The notes under the pieces are model-generated. The model worked only from the letters and a program-made list of their open reading frames with translations. It made no database searches and was not told the DNA's origin. Of a DNA stretch of 64,000 nt, positions 45,437 to 52,620 are shown in pieces (the stretch's first letter is position 1; each line of letters starts with the position of its first letter). Both the position numbers and the translations under genes were made by a program. Origin of the DNA: UBA2779 sp965232615 (GTDB lineage: Bacteria > Spirochaetota > Spirochaetia > DSM-2461); NCBI GenBank assembly GCA_965232615.1, contig OZ246985.1, positions 372,001 through 436,000 on the forward strand, written 5' to 3'.

Positions 45437-45541
45437 TCACTGTTTGCACACCCATTTTGCTTTTAACTCAAAGCCCCTGACGATGACATACGCGATTAAC
45501 GCGAATATAATTGCTGTAGGATACATCCAGACATGGCTTTG
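45437..45541 (-). pseudogene. C-terminal fragment of a membrane protein
   Basis: The minus strand reads a hydrophobic stretch, PTAIIFALIAYVIVRGFELK, then AKWVCKQ and a stop. It resembles the last transmembrane helix and tail of a permease. It lies 74 bp upstream of the substrate-binding protein gene, on the same strand, so it could be a remnant of its transporter. The N-terminal side joins IS-derived sequence. Low confidence. Confidence 0.3.
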
Positions 45542-45554
45542 GAGAGACCTGCAT

Positions 45555-45707
45555 TCAATCAGTCAAAACAACACCTGAGACGTACTCCAGTATCGCAACG
45601 TCCTCTTCACTAATCAACTCATAATCAGTCTTTTTCGGCCATTCTCTGTGTATCAAGCCAACAGCATTTTCTATGCTTCCTTTCTCCCAGGAGCTATAGG
45701 GAAGAAT
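45555..45707 (-). pseudogene. IS30-like transposase C-terminal remnant
   Basis: The minus strand encodes PYSSWEKGSIENAVGLIHRE and WPKKTDYELISEEDVAILEY before a stop. The segment resembles the region around the last catalytic Glu of IS30-family transposases (SWEKGxxENxxGLIRxxxPKxTD). A second related piece (a near-duplicate ATTCAATGAGTCAAAGCAACACC) follows at about 45713-45750. The remainder up to 46150 shows no gene. Confidence 0.5.
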
Positions 45708-46152
45708 CCCGCGTTCAATGAGTCAAAGCAACACCGGCGACATATTCATAAGGCCTGCTTTCCGCCTCCAGGGCGTTACCATGCTCGGCTAAAAGTGTTA
45801 CCTATGTCCTGAACCCGCACCATTATAGTGCCCAGAAGCTTAGTGGCGAGGTATAGCCTGTTGAAAAAACGAGTTATGCGAATGCTCTAAAACCTTCTCT
45901 GCCCGGGATTGCGCCAACTTTGGCTTAATCGGGCTGGATAACTGGAAACTGTATAAATTCCATTCCCGACGGTCTTCGATGCGATTTGGTGCGATCATTC
46001 GGTTAATTCTTTTCCTGACTGTGTATTAGGTGGATTCAAGAAGTCCCGGACCGCAGCGAATTCAGGGTGCCCTTTATTATACTGAAACAACCACATTCTT
46101 CGGGGCATTATACTCTATTTACCCGAAAGCCATCACACCGCTAAAAAATCGG

Positions 46153-46182
46153 ATATTTTGACCGCATTCGCGGTCAAAATAT
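46153..46182 (-). terminator. Intrinsic terminator of the SUMF1-like gene
   Basis: ATATTTTGACCGC and GCGGTCAAAATAT form a perfect 13-bp stem with a 4-nt loop. On the minus strand it is followed by CCGATTTTTT. It lies about 90 bp downstream of the minus-strand gene ending at 46271. Another hairpin, TCCAGCCG-TTT-CGGCTGGA, lies between them at 46211-46229. Confidence 0.6.
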
Positions 46183-46270
46183 TCACACCCTCCCCCGCCG
46201 TTCCAGTCTCTCCAGCCGTTTCGGCTGGAACGGCATCCTCCTTCTCCGACTGTCGTGCTGCCGGATGCTT

Positions 46271-47608
46271 TCAAAACTCACGCCGAACAAGCCGGAAACC
46301 CAGGTTGTAGTTGCTAATGCCCGGGCTATTGTAGTCGCGGTCGGCCGAACGCAGGTACCTGGCGCTAATGATCCAACCGCCGCCGCGAGCAACACGGTAC
46401 GAGCCCGAAGCAGGCCCCCTGGGATCGCTCTGACTCCCCGAAGAATAAGAACCTTTCCAGTCCCAGCACCATTCCCATACGTTCCCGCTCATATCATAGA
46501 GGCCCAGCTCATTGGGTGCCTTCCCGCCCACAGGATGGGTCTTGTCGCCGCTGTTATCACTATACCACGCCACATCGCCTGCTGTGTTGCTACCGGAATA
46601 TTTATAGCCCTTAGACTTATTGCCCCCACGGGCCGCATACTCCCATTCGGCCTCCGTCGGCAAGCACCAGCCATTGGCTGTATCATCCCAGCTTACCGTT
46701 GTTCCGCTGATGCTGTAGGCCGGGGTGAGGCCAGCCTCCCCACTGTCGTCAACAGCCCTCACCCGCCAGTAGTGGATCCGGTCTTTCGTTACTGCCGCCG
46801 GTGTGTGGCTTGTGCCGTAGACATAGGCATTGTCGATGAATTGCCCAACGGTGTCCCTGTGGTTGTATAATTCATGAAGTTCATATATGGATGGCAGGAA
46901 CCAGTCGCCATACCCACCCCACTCCAGATCATAGCAGAGCCCGGCCGCGTATTCGCCTTTCATTCCGGTCACGATGAGTTCCGTGTTGGATTTGCCCAAG
47001 CCTATGGCCTTGTAGCTGTTAAATTCTTCCTCGCCTATGCCTGCGCTGGTAAAGACGCTGTTATATCCTGCTTTAACGCTTGCACTCTGATCGAAGGGGG
47101 CCGCCTCCAGCCATCGCCAGCCGTTTGAGTAGTCGCCCTTGTCATAGAAGATGATGCCCCCGGCCGGGCCTTTCGTGCCGACATGATAGCCAACCCGCAG
47201 GGATGTCGATTCACTCCACGCACCGGTTGCTCCGAAGCTATCCACGGCCCTCGTCTGCCAATAATAGTTCTGATTTTCGGAAAGAGCCTTGGTAGGCCTG
47301 TATTCCGCTTCTTTTACAGATACCGGAGATGCATCGTCAAGGGCTTCCTCGCTGTCGGCTATCCGCAGTTCATACCCCTCGGCGCCTTCAACCGCATCCC
47401 AAATAAAGGACCCTATAGAACCTCTTAGACTGTGATGTACATTGAATATAGGCGGTCGCTCCTTGCTGTGCGTTTTGTAGTTATTACACACGAACAATGG
47501 ATGCCACCTTTTTCTATCCCCCTCCGGGGAGTACCCCACGGAGGGGGCCGGGTGTTGCTTCTCGGACTTGAACGCGGGATTCAAAATCCAATTCCAGTCC
47601 CTTATCAA
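46271..47608 (-). CDS. Chimeric FGE/SUMF1-fold protein, variable C-terminus
   Basis: The frame of 445 residues joins three parts. About residues 65-140 resemble a fibronectin-III/surface repeat (FIWDAVEGAEGYELRIADSE, NYYWQTRAVDSFGATGAWSE). Residues 145-265 resemble a DUF1566-like module (GGIIFYDKGDYSNGWRWLEA). From about residue 310 comes a formylglycine-generating-enzyme-fold segment (NGWCLPTEAEWEYAARGGN, ELGLYDMSGNVWEWCWDW), lacking that domain's N-terminal half. There is no signal peptide in the open frame, so the true 5' end may be lost; the first 55 residues look non-native and include a GC hairpin (47518-47547). The last 40 codons resemble a DGR variable region. Confidence 0.6.
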   Translation of the reverse strand: MIRDWNWILNPAFKSEKQHPAPSVGYSPEGDRKRWHPLFVCNNYKTHSKERPPIFNVHHSLRGSIGSFIWDAVEGAEGYELRIADSEEALDDASPVSVKEAEYRPTKALSENQNYYWQTRAVDSFGATGAWSESTSLRVGYHVGTKGPAGGIIFYDKGDYSNGWRWLEAAPFDQSASVKAGYNSVFTSAGIGEEEFNSYKAIGLGKSNTELIVTGMKGEYAAGLCYDLEWGGYGDWFLPSIYELHELYNHRDTVGQFIDNAYVYGTSHTPAAVTKDRIHYWRVRAVDDSGEAGLTPAYSISGTTVSWDDTANGWCLPTEAEWEYAARGGNKSKGYKYSGSNTAGDVAWYSDNSGDKTHPVGGKAPNELGLYDMSGNVWEWCWDWKGSYSSGSQSDPRGPASGSYRVARGGGWIISARYLRSADRDYNSPGISNYNLGFRLVRREF

Positions 47609-47628
47609 TTAACTCCTGGAAGGGATTG

Positions 47629-47658
47629 CCCCTACTAACAGTATTAGTTAGTATGGGG
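47629..47658. repeat. Inverted repeat at recombination boundary
   Basis: CCCCTACTAAC and GTTAGTATGGGG flank a 7-nt loop, with one bulged base. It lies between the 5' edge of the SUMF1-like chimera and the broken SRPBCC gene, a boundary between blocks of different origin. Confidence 0.35.
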
Positions 47659-47659
47659 C

Positions 47660-47846
47660 ATGGCCAGGATCGCCATTCAGATCAAAGTCAGAGCTCTGTT
47701 GAAAAGGTCTGGGAGTTTTACACCGAGCCGAAGCGACAGTCGTCGTCAAAGTTGATCCCGACAAACAGGTATCGGAGAACATTCAGAAAGTCGGCTGGCA
47801 GGCGATTCTGGGCAACTTCAAAAAGTATACTGAACAAGGAGGGTAA
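47660..47846 (+). pseudogene. Broken SRPBCC/AHSA1-like gene
   Basis: Starts MARIAIQIKVRA, then the frame changes to VEKVWEFYTEP (typical first helix of SRPBCC proteins) and again to VSENIQKVGWQAILGNFKKY TEQGG at the end, a common AHSA1-type C-terminus. The central 80 or so codons of the family are missing. It is an internally deleted, frameshifted relic just upstream of the PhnB-like gene. Confidence 0.5.
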
Positions 47847-47849
47847 TTT

Positions 47850-48275
47850 ATGAAGGTTAATCCCTATCTCAATTTCCCCGGCAATGCCGAAGAGGCTTTT
47901 ACCTTTTATCGGTACATCTTTGGCGGCGAGCCATCTGTGACAAGGTATAAGGATATGCCGCCCATGGAAGGCGTTGAGATATCAAAGGAGGATGCGGAGA
48001 AGATTATGCATATTTCCTTGCCATTGGGCAAGGACAGTCTTTTGATGGCCTCCGACGCCCTGGAATCCTTTGGCCAAAGCTGCAAAGTGGGCAATAACAC
48101 CTATATCTCCCTGCGCCCGGATTCGAAAGAAGAAGCCGACCGAATCTTTCAGAAACTCTCTGAAGGGGCGGAGATTGAGATGCCTCTAGAGGATCAGTTC
48201 TGGGGCGATTACTTCGGCGCCCTTAAGGACAAATTCGGCATTCAGTGGATGATCAATTATAACGCCGAGTTTTAA
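47850..48275 (+). CDS. PhnB-like VOC-family protein
   Basis: 141 residues of the PhnB/3-demethylubiquinone-methyltransferase-like branch of the VOC fold. Signature segments: MKVNPYLNFPGNAEEAFTFY, FGGEPSVTRYKDMPP, HISLPLGKDSLLMASDA, and at the end FWGDYFGALKDKFGIQWMIN. AAGGAGG lies 7 nt before the ATG. These proteins are common and mostly uncharacterised. GC content is higher than in the housekeeping genes. The pairing with an SRPBCC gene (broken here) occurs in many bacteria. Confidence 0.85.
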   Translation: MKVNPYLNFPGNAEEAFTFYRYIFGGEPSVTRYKDMPPMEGVEISKEDAEKIMHISLPLGKDSLLMASDALESFGQSCKVGNNTYISLRPDSKEEADRIFQKLSEGAEIEMPLEDQFWGDYFGALKDKFGIQWMINYNAEF

Positions 48276-48389
48276 GGGTAATAAAAAAGCACCTGGGCAA
48301 GGGGGGAGACCTTCTAGCAAGCACAGCGGCCACAGCATGAGAATTTTATAGTGTCTTGAAGAATGGGGAACTTACTCCAGCACCATAAG

Positions 48390-48408
48390 CTGTTTTTTAG
48401 AGGTACCC
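48390..48408. repeat. Solo type-1 repeat terminus
   Basis: CTGTTTTTTAGAGGTACCC, reverse of the terminus subtype found in the FemAB gene at 22124. No element body accompanies it. Confidence 0.6.
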
Positions 48409-48451
48409 TTGATTTTAGATGCGATTATCCCGGTTGTTTGGGGAATCTCTA

Positions 48452-48479
48452 TTGACAAAAAAATTTAAGAAAATATAGA
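48452..48479 (+). promoter_or_regulatory. Promoter upstream of SUMF1-like lipoprotein gene
   Basis: TTGACA at 48452-48457 and TATAGA at 48474-48479, spacing 16 bp (or TAGAAT at 48476 with 18 bp). It predicts a long leader of about 230 nt that contains the hairpin at 48652-48691. Confidence 0.45.
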
Positions 48480-48651
48480 ATAGCAACAGATGGCAAAGTA
48501 TTATATAGTCAAATCGCCGCATCGCCTTAGATTTCTGATCTGTGGAGTCGGCGGTTCCAGCTCATCCATCCATCATTTTATGCGACATTAAGCTTTGGGT
48601 ACAGGTCTATTAATACTTCTAAAAAGGGAATTTAGAAACAGTTCATAAAGA

Positions 48652-48691
48652 GGCAACTAGAAAATCCAAACCAATGGATTTTCTAGTTGCC
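48652..48691 (+). promoter_or_regulatory. Perfect 16-bp hairpin in leader of SUMF1-like gene
   Basis: GGCAACTAGAAAATCC and GGATTTTCTAGTTGCC with an 8-nt loop. It ends 9 nt before the AGGAGG ribosome site of the gene at 48713. It could be an attenuator, an mRNA 5' stabiliser or the palindromic remains of an element; a T-run for termination is missing. Confidence 0.5.
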
Positions 48692-48712
48692 CTCAGGAAA
48701 AGGAGGAAGTAA

Positions 48713-49543
48713 ATGAAAAAGGGCAAGAATGTAATGTTTATAGCCTTAGTGGTGGTAGTTCTGCTTGCTACAAGCTGCGAGCCTCTGCAATCCGTTAATG
48801 TTGGTGGCATCAAACCAATCCAGGTCCAGGGCGGAATCTTCCAGATGGGGAGCACGGATGACGATAGTGATGATAATGAAAAACCGGTGCACAGCGTGAC
48901 GGTGTATTCGTTTTACATAGCCGAAACGGAGGTGACCTTTGATCAGTACGACGCGTACTGCGAAGATACGGACATCAATAAACCCGGTGATAAGGAGGGC
49001 TGGGGCCGGGGGAGCCGTCCAGTGATAAATGTGAGCTGGTATGACGCGGTGAAGTATTGTAACTGGCTGAGCGAAAAAAACAACCTAACCTCGGTCTACA
49101 CGATAAGCGATACAAGTGTAACCTGGAACCAGAGTGCCAACGGCTGGCGTTTACCGACGGAGGCCGAGTGGGAGTACGCAGCACGTGGGGGGAATAAGAC
49201 CAGGAACTATAAGTATTCAGGAAGCAACACGGTTGATGATGTGGGGTGGTATTCTGGTATTTCAGAAAGTAAGACCCATCCGGTGAAGGGCAAGGATGCT
49301 AATGAGCTGGGATTGTATGATATGAGCGGTAATGTGTATGAGTGGTGCTGGGACTGGCTTGGCAGTTATAGTTCTGGTGACCAGACCAATCCCACGGGGG
49401 GGGCGTCCAGCGAGTCTTTCCGCGTGCTTCGTGGCGGCAGTTGGCTCACCGACGCCCGTCCCCTGCGGTCAGCGAATCGGAGCGGCCACCTGCCTGGCGA
49501 TAGCGGCAGCAACATTGGGTTTCGCCCTGTTCGGAGGATGTAA
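48713..49543 (+). CDS. FGE/SUMF1-fold lipoprotein, possible DGR target
   Basis: 276 residues. The N-terminus (MKKGKNVMFIALVVVVLLAT, then SCEP) is a lipoprotein-type signal. The rest is one complete formylglycine-generating-enzyme-fold domain: GGIFQMGSTDDDS, HSVTVYSFYIAETEVTFDQY, RPVINVSWYDAVKYCNWLS, GWRLPTEAEWEYAARGGNK, YDMSGNVYEWCWDW, ending RVLRGGSWLTDARPLRSANR and GFRPVRRM. The fold resembles C-type lectins and is used by DGR target proteins. It is unlikely to be a sulfatase-maturing enzyme because it is lipid-anchored. AGGAGG lies 7 nt before the ATG. Confidence 0.85.
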   Translation: MKKGKNVMFIALVVVVLLATSCEPLQSVNVGGIKPIQVQGGIFQMGSTDDDSDDNEKPVHSVTVYSFYIAETEVTFDQYDAYCEDTDINKPGDKEGWGRGSRPVINVSWYDAVKYCNWLSEKNNLTSVYTISDTSVTWNQSANGWRLPTEAEWEYAARGGNKTRNYKYSGSNTVDDVGWYSGISESKTHPVKGKDANELGLYDMSGNVYEWCWDWLGSYSSGDQTNPTGGASSESFRVLRGGSWLTDARPLRSANRSGHLPGDSGSNIGFRPVRRM

Positions 49544-49566
49544 ATTTTTGGTTTTTTACCTTTTGA

Positions 49567-49587
49567 GATAAGTGCGCAGCACTTATC
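49567..49587 (+). other. Perfect 9-bp hairpin after SUMF1-like gene
   Basis: GATAAGTGC-GCA-GCACTTATC, starting 24 bp after the stop codon. Known DGRs have a short hairpin just downstream of the variable region. It might also be a terminator, but a T-run precedes rather than follows it. Confidence 0.5.
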
Positions 49588-49625
49588 CGGGGCTGTGTCA
49601 GTAATAAAAAATCTGGTAAACTAAA

Positions 49626-49772
49626 GGGCACCTCTAAAGTATGAAGTTCCGCCCTTATGACATGAATGAACAAATGCTGCTGCCACCGAACCTGAGCGAA
49701 TTGATTGACCAGGACGATACCGTCAGAGTTGTCAGCCGGGTTATTGACCAGCAAAGAAATCATATTTCATAA
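49626..49772 (+). mobile_element. IS1182-family remnant: left end and transposase N-terminus
   Basis: The terminus GGGCACCTCTAAAG is followed, two bases later, by an ATG at 49641. It opens MKFRPYDMNEQMLLPPNLSE, then LIDQDDTVRVVSRVIDQ, the usual N-terminus of IS1182-type (DUF772) transposases. The frame then leaves the family and stops at 49770-49772. The rest of the element is gone. Its terminus is the same as that of the type-1 repeats. Confidence 0.7.
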
Positions 49773-49852
49773 ACCGAGACATCCAGTTTAAAACAAATAA
49801 TTTCAAAAACTCTCGATGTGATGGATTTGTATTTGTTTGGGAAAATCCCAGC

Positions 49853-50710
49853 ATGCCGAAACTATATATTGCTGAAATGGAACTCAGTCATCATAGTGTG
49901 AACAGGCATATACTACCCCAACTTGGTAACTTTATTTCATTCATTCAAACCAATATTTCTTCAGAAATTACCAAAGTCCGGGCAGTTATCTATGACGATC
50001 TTAAAGCGAACAAAGATCTCTTTAAGCAGATTCAGACCGATACCAGGATGGAAGTGTATGAATTAATTCAGACCGCTCTCGAAGACTTACAGATATTACT
50101 TGTAATTGACCGGATCCCGACTGACTTAATGATTGGACTTTCACAGATTGAGAAGGCCATCAACGTTAAAATCAGGAAAATTGAACTGGTAAGATATAAA
50201 GAAAGTGCTGATTCATCGGATGAGCTAATATCGTATTTTGATAATGAATCCATCTATGAGGACGATACGACGACAGATAACGAGGTTTCCATCAGTGAAA
50301 GCGGAGAGATTCAATACACACTGGACTATCATCTAAACGGAAAATCAGAAGACATCGTTCAGCTTTTCAATAATTTTGTTGCGCTGCTAAAAGATAAGCT
50401 GCTCATTACTCCGAAAAAATTATATATAAGCCTGGCAAACCAGAATATTATTTTGTCTCTTGTCGTTATGACAAAAAAGATTATTGTTTACAGTAAAGAG
50501 CCATTAGAAGAAATCGGAGTCGATTACCAATCACTTACATTAAGAGATGTTACGAATATCGGACATTATTGTTCCCACCTTCCAACAGAGATAAAAGTTG
50601 ACGGAAGCACTGATTTTGAATTGTTGAAGAAGTATGTTCTTGCTGTTATTGAGAAATATGGTGGTGAGTTGAAGGGTGTGGATAACTCGGGGGTATTGGA
50701 TGGGGAGTGA
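49853..50710 (+). CDS. Hypothetical protein
   Basis: Not recognised. It has 285 residues and no signal peptide or membrane segment. The N-terminal half is helical (HHSVNRHILPQLGNFISFIQ, then KIELVRYKES), the middle is acidic and low-complexity (SIYEDDTTTDNEVS), and the C-terminal half has beta/alpha character (KKLYISLANQNIILSLVVM, TKKIIVYSKEPLEEIGVDY). The C-terminal part recalls the nuclease-like or DUF5655-type ends of some accessory proteins, but this is a guess. AT-rich, within a relic zone, probably horizontally acquired. Confidence 0.55.
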   Translation: MPKLYIAEMELSHHSVNRHILPQLGNFISFIQTNISSEITKVRAVIYDDLKANKDLFKQIQTDTRMEVYELIQTALEDLQILLVIDRIPTDLMIGLSQIEKAINVKIRKIELVRYKESADSSDELISYFDNESIYEDDTTTDNEVSISESGEIQYTLDYHLNGKSEDIVQLFNNFVALLKDKLLITPKKLYISLANQNIILSLVVMTKKIIVYSKEPLEEIGVDYQSLTLRDVTNIGHYCSHLPTEIKVDGSTDFELLKKYVLAVIEKYGGELKGVDNSGVLDGE

Positions 50711-50837
50711 AGGGCAACAAATAAGAAATACTTCTGACAACAATCGGGCCCATGCTTTCTTGTAAGCGTGTGTATCTGGTGAGTCATCTGAAAAATCCGT
50801 ATCTTTGTTAAGCCCAAAATCTCCATGACCCGAAGTC

Positions 50838-50958
50838 CCTCGTAATGGCTATTCTTCAAAGATACCGGAGGCCGGGCCAGATACTGAGCAAGGTTCTCCC
50901 GGGATCTCTCATCGAGAATACGAACGCTGTTGTCTATACTGAAGCCTGAGTGCTTTCA
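50838..50958 (-). pseudogene. IS91-family transposase fragment
   Basis: The minus strand encodes HSGFSIDNSVRILDERSREN, then LAQYLARPPVSLKNSHYEGL. This matches the pattern of IS91-family transposases (HxGFxxDNSVRI...ENLAQYxxRxP). It has no start or catalytic tyrosine region. The surrounding 50711-51013 shows no other gene. Confidence 0.5.
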
Positions 50959-51013
50959 TGAGAGTAGATTTTGGGAAAATTGCTCGGTAAAAGTATCCTA
51001 ACTTATTAATCGC

Positions 51014-51040
51014 TTGACAAAAATATAACCCCACGGGTTA
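51014..51040 (+). promoter_or_regulatory. Promoter and palindromic operator of former higB toxin gene
   Basis: TTGACA at 51014-51019 is followed by the palindrome TAACCC-CAC-GGGTTA at 51026-51040. Such palindromes over the promoter are typical binding sites of HigA-type antitoxins. The gene behind it is broken. Confidence 0.45.
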
Positions 51041-51056
51041 CATTTGTATAGGAAAT

Positions 51057-51200
51057 ATGATTAAATCATTCAAACATAAGGGGCTTGAGATTTTTTAGAG
51101 GTGCCCACCACCGGCAAGAAAAAAAGGAATTCAGCCAGAACATGCTGATAAGATAGCCAGAATTTTAGACCGCCTAAATGCTACGAATGACATTGAGGTA
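51057..51200 (+). pseudogene. higB: Broken higB (RelE/HigB toxin) with repeat-end scar
   Basis: ATG at 51057 reads MIKSFKHKGLEIF and then a stop inside TTTTTTAGAGGTGCCC, a type-1 repeat terminus. In the same frame the protein resumes KKKGIQPEHADKIARILDRL and NATNDIE. HigB toxins begin in this way (MIKSFKHKGLxxxF...GIQPxHAxRLRxIL). A second break at about 51200 removes the rest, and the GH30 gene begins 6 bp later, apparently using higB sequence as its ribosome site. No higA antitoxin gene is present. Confidence 0.65.
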
Positions 51201-51205
51201 AAAAC

Positions 51206-52540
51206 ATGTGGACAAAAATCACCACAAGCAAAGAAAATAAGGTAAGATTCAAAATTGATGAAAACCCTGACTTTACCAGGAGAATTGAGGTACCATTTAG
51301 AGCAGAAGTGGATACGAGACTGACCTACCAAACCATGATGGGATTTGGCGGTGCTTTCACAGAAGCAGCGGCGATAACACTGAATAAAATGAGCCGAGAG
51401 AACCGGAAAAAAGTATTGAAGGCCTATTTCGATCAGCAAGAAGGCCTCGGCTATAACATCGGCAGGGTTCATATTCACAGTTGTGATTTTGCCCTGGGAA
51501 ATTATACCTATGTTGAAGATGGGGATGATGGCCTTGAAAGCTTCAATATTGATCATGACCGTGAGTTGATCATACCATTCATTGAAGAAGCCAGGGCCCT
51601 TCGTGGGGAAAACATTCGGCTTCTTGCATCGCCCTGGAGCCCGCCGGCCTGGATGAAAACCACTGGGGAAATGAACCATGGAGGCAAGCTATTGGATCGG
51701 TATAGACAAAGCTGGGCCAACTACTATGTAAAGTTCATTGAAGCCTACGAAGATGCCGGTATACCCATCTGGGGCATGACGGTGCAGAATGAACCAGAAG
51801 CAGTGCAGACATGGGAGTCCTGCCTTTACACCGCAGAAGAAGAAAGGGACTTTGTTAGGGATTATCTTGGACCAACCCTTTGGAAGGCAGGTCTTCAGGA
51901 TAAGAAGCTGTTGATCTGGGACCATAACAGAGACGTGATGGTGAATAGAGTAAAGACGGTTCTAGATGATCCAGTAGCGGCAAAGTATATATGGGGAACG
52001 GGTTTCCACTGGTACATGTGTGAAGATTTTGAGAATGCGGGGAAGGTTCATGAACTCTTTCCTGATAAACACCTGCTTTTTACCGAAGGTTGTCAGGAAG
52101 GCGGGGTACACCTCGGCAAATGGCATACGGGTGAGCGTTATGCCAGAAACATGATTGGCGACTTCAATAACTGGTGCGAAGGCCATTTGGATTGGAACCT
52201 TGTGCTGGATGAAACAGGTGGTCCTAGCCATGTGAACAACTTATGTGATGCACCCATCATCTGTGATACCACTGCAGATACAGTCATCTTTAATAGCTCC
52301 TACTATTACATTGGTCATTTTAGCAAGTATGTAAAGCCAGGGGCAAAACGAGTCTTCGCCGACTGTCCCGGAAAGGATCTGTGGATGACAGCCTTTGTGA
52401 ATCCAGATGGTTCACTTGTGATTGTCCTCATGAACGAAGGGGACGAAAGGAAAGATCTAAGCCTGAATCTTGATGGAGAAAAAATGGATTTAACCATCGA
52501 TAGACACAGCATTGAAACCTATCTTCGAAGTAACGGATGA
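51206..52540 (+). CDS. GH30 glycoside hydrolase (beta-glucosidase/glucosylceramidase type)
   Basis: 444 residues of family GH30. GFGGAFTEAAAITL is near the N-terminus, then SPWSPPAWMKT. The acid/base Glu is in VQNEPEAVQTWES near residue 195 and the nucleophile Glu in LLFTEGCQEGG near 292. A short beta-domain closes the protein. No signal peptide, so cytoplasmic, acting on imported beta-glucosides or oligoglucans. It overlaps the next open frame by 4 bp and is probably co-transcribed with the GH94 gene. Its junction with a broken toxin gene suggests horizontal acquisition. Confidence 0.88.
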   Translation: MWTKITTSKENKVRFKIDENPDFTRRIEVPFRAEVDTRLTYQTMMGFGGAFTEAAAITLNKMSRENRKKVLKAYFDQQEGLGYNIGRVHIHSCDFALGNYTYVEDGDDGLESFNIDHDRELIIPFIEEARALRGENIRLLASPWSPPAWMKTTGEMNHGGKLLDRYRQSWANYYVKFIEAYEDAGIPIWGMTVQNEPEAVQTWESCLYTAEEERDFVRDYLGPTLWKAGLQDKKLLIWDHNRDVMVNRVKTVLDDPVAAKYIWGTGFHWYMCEDFENAGKVHELFPDKHLLFTEGCQEGGVHLGKWHTGERYARNMIGDFNNWCEGHLDWNLVLDETGGPSHVNNLCDAPIICDTTADTVIFNSSYYYIGHFSKYVKPGAKRVFADCPGKDLWMTAFVNPDGSLVIVLMNEGDERKDLSLNLDGEKMDLTIDRHSIETYLRSNG

Positions 52541-52620
52541 AACCAGGGCTCTTTCAAAAATCGGTTTGTGAAAGAGCCGGGGAAATTCCTCCCACGATCA
52601 ATTCATATAAGGAAACCGCC

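Noticed and set aside
48713..49543. SUMF1-fold protein as a true sulfatase-maturing enzyme
   Set aside because: It has a lipoprotein signal, no sulfatase gene is near, and the C-terminal active-site cysteines of the copper-dependent enzymes are not evident.
46271..49600. Reverse transcriptase or template repeat of a DGR
   Set aside because: No RT-like frame (YxDD context) and no non-coding second copy of the variable region were found in the window; any such machinery would be elsewhere.
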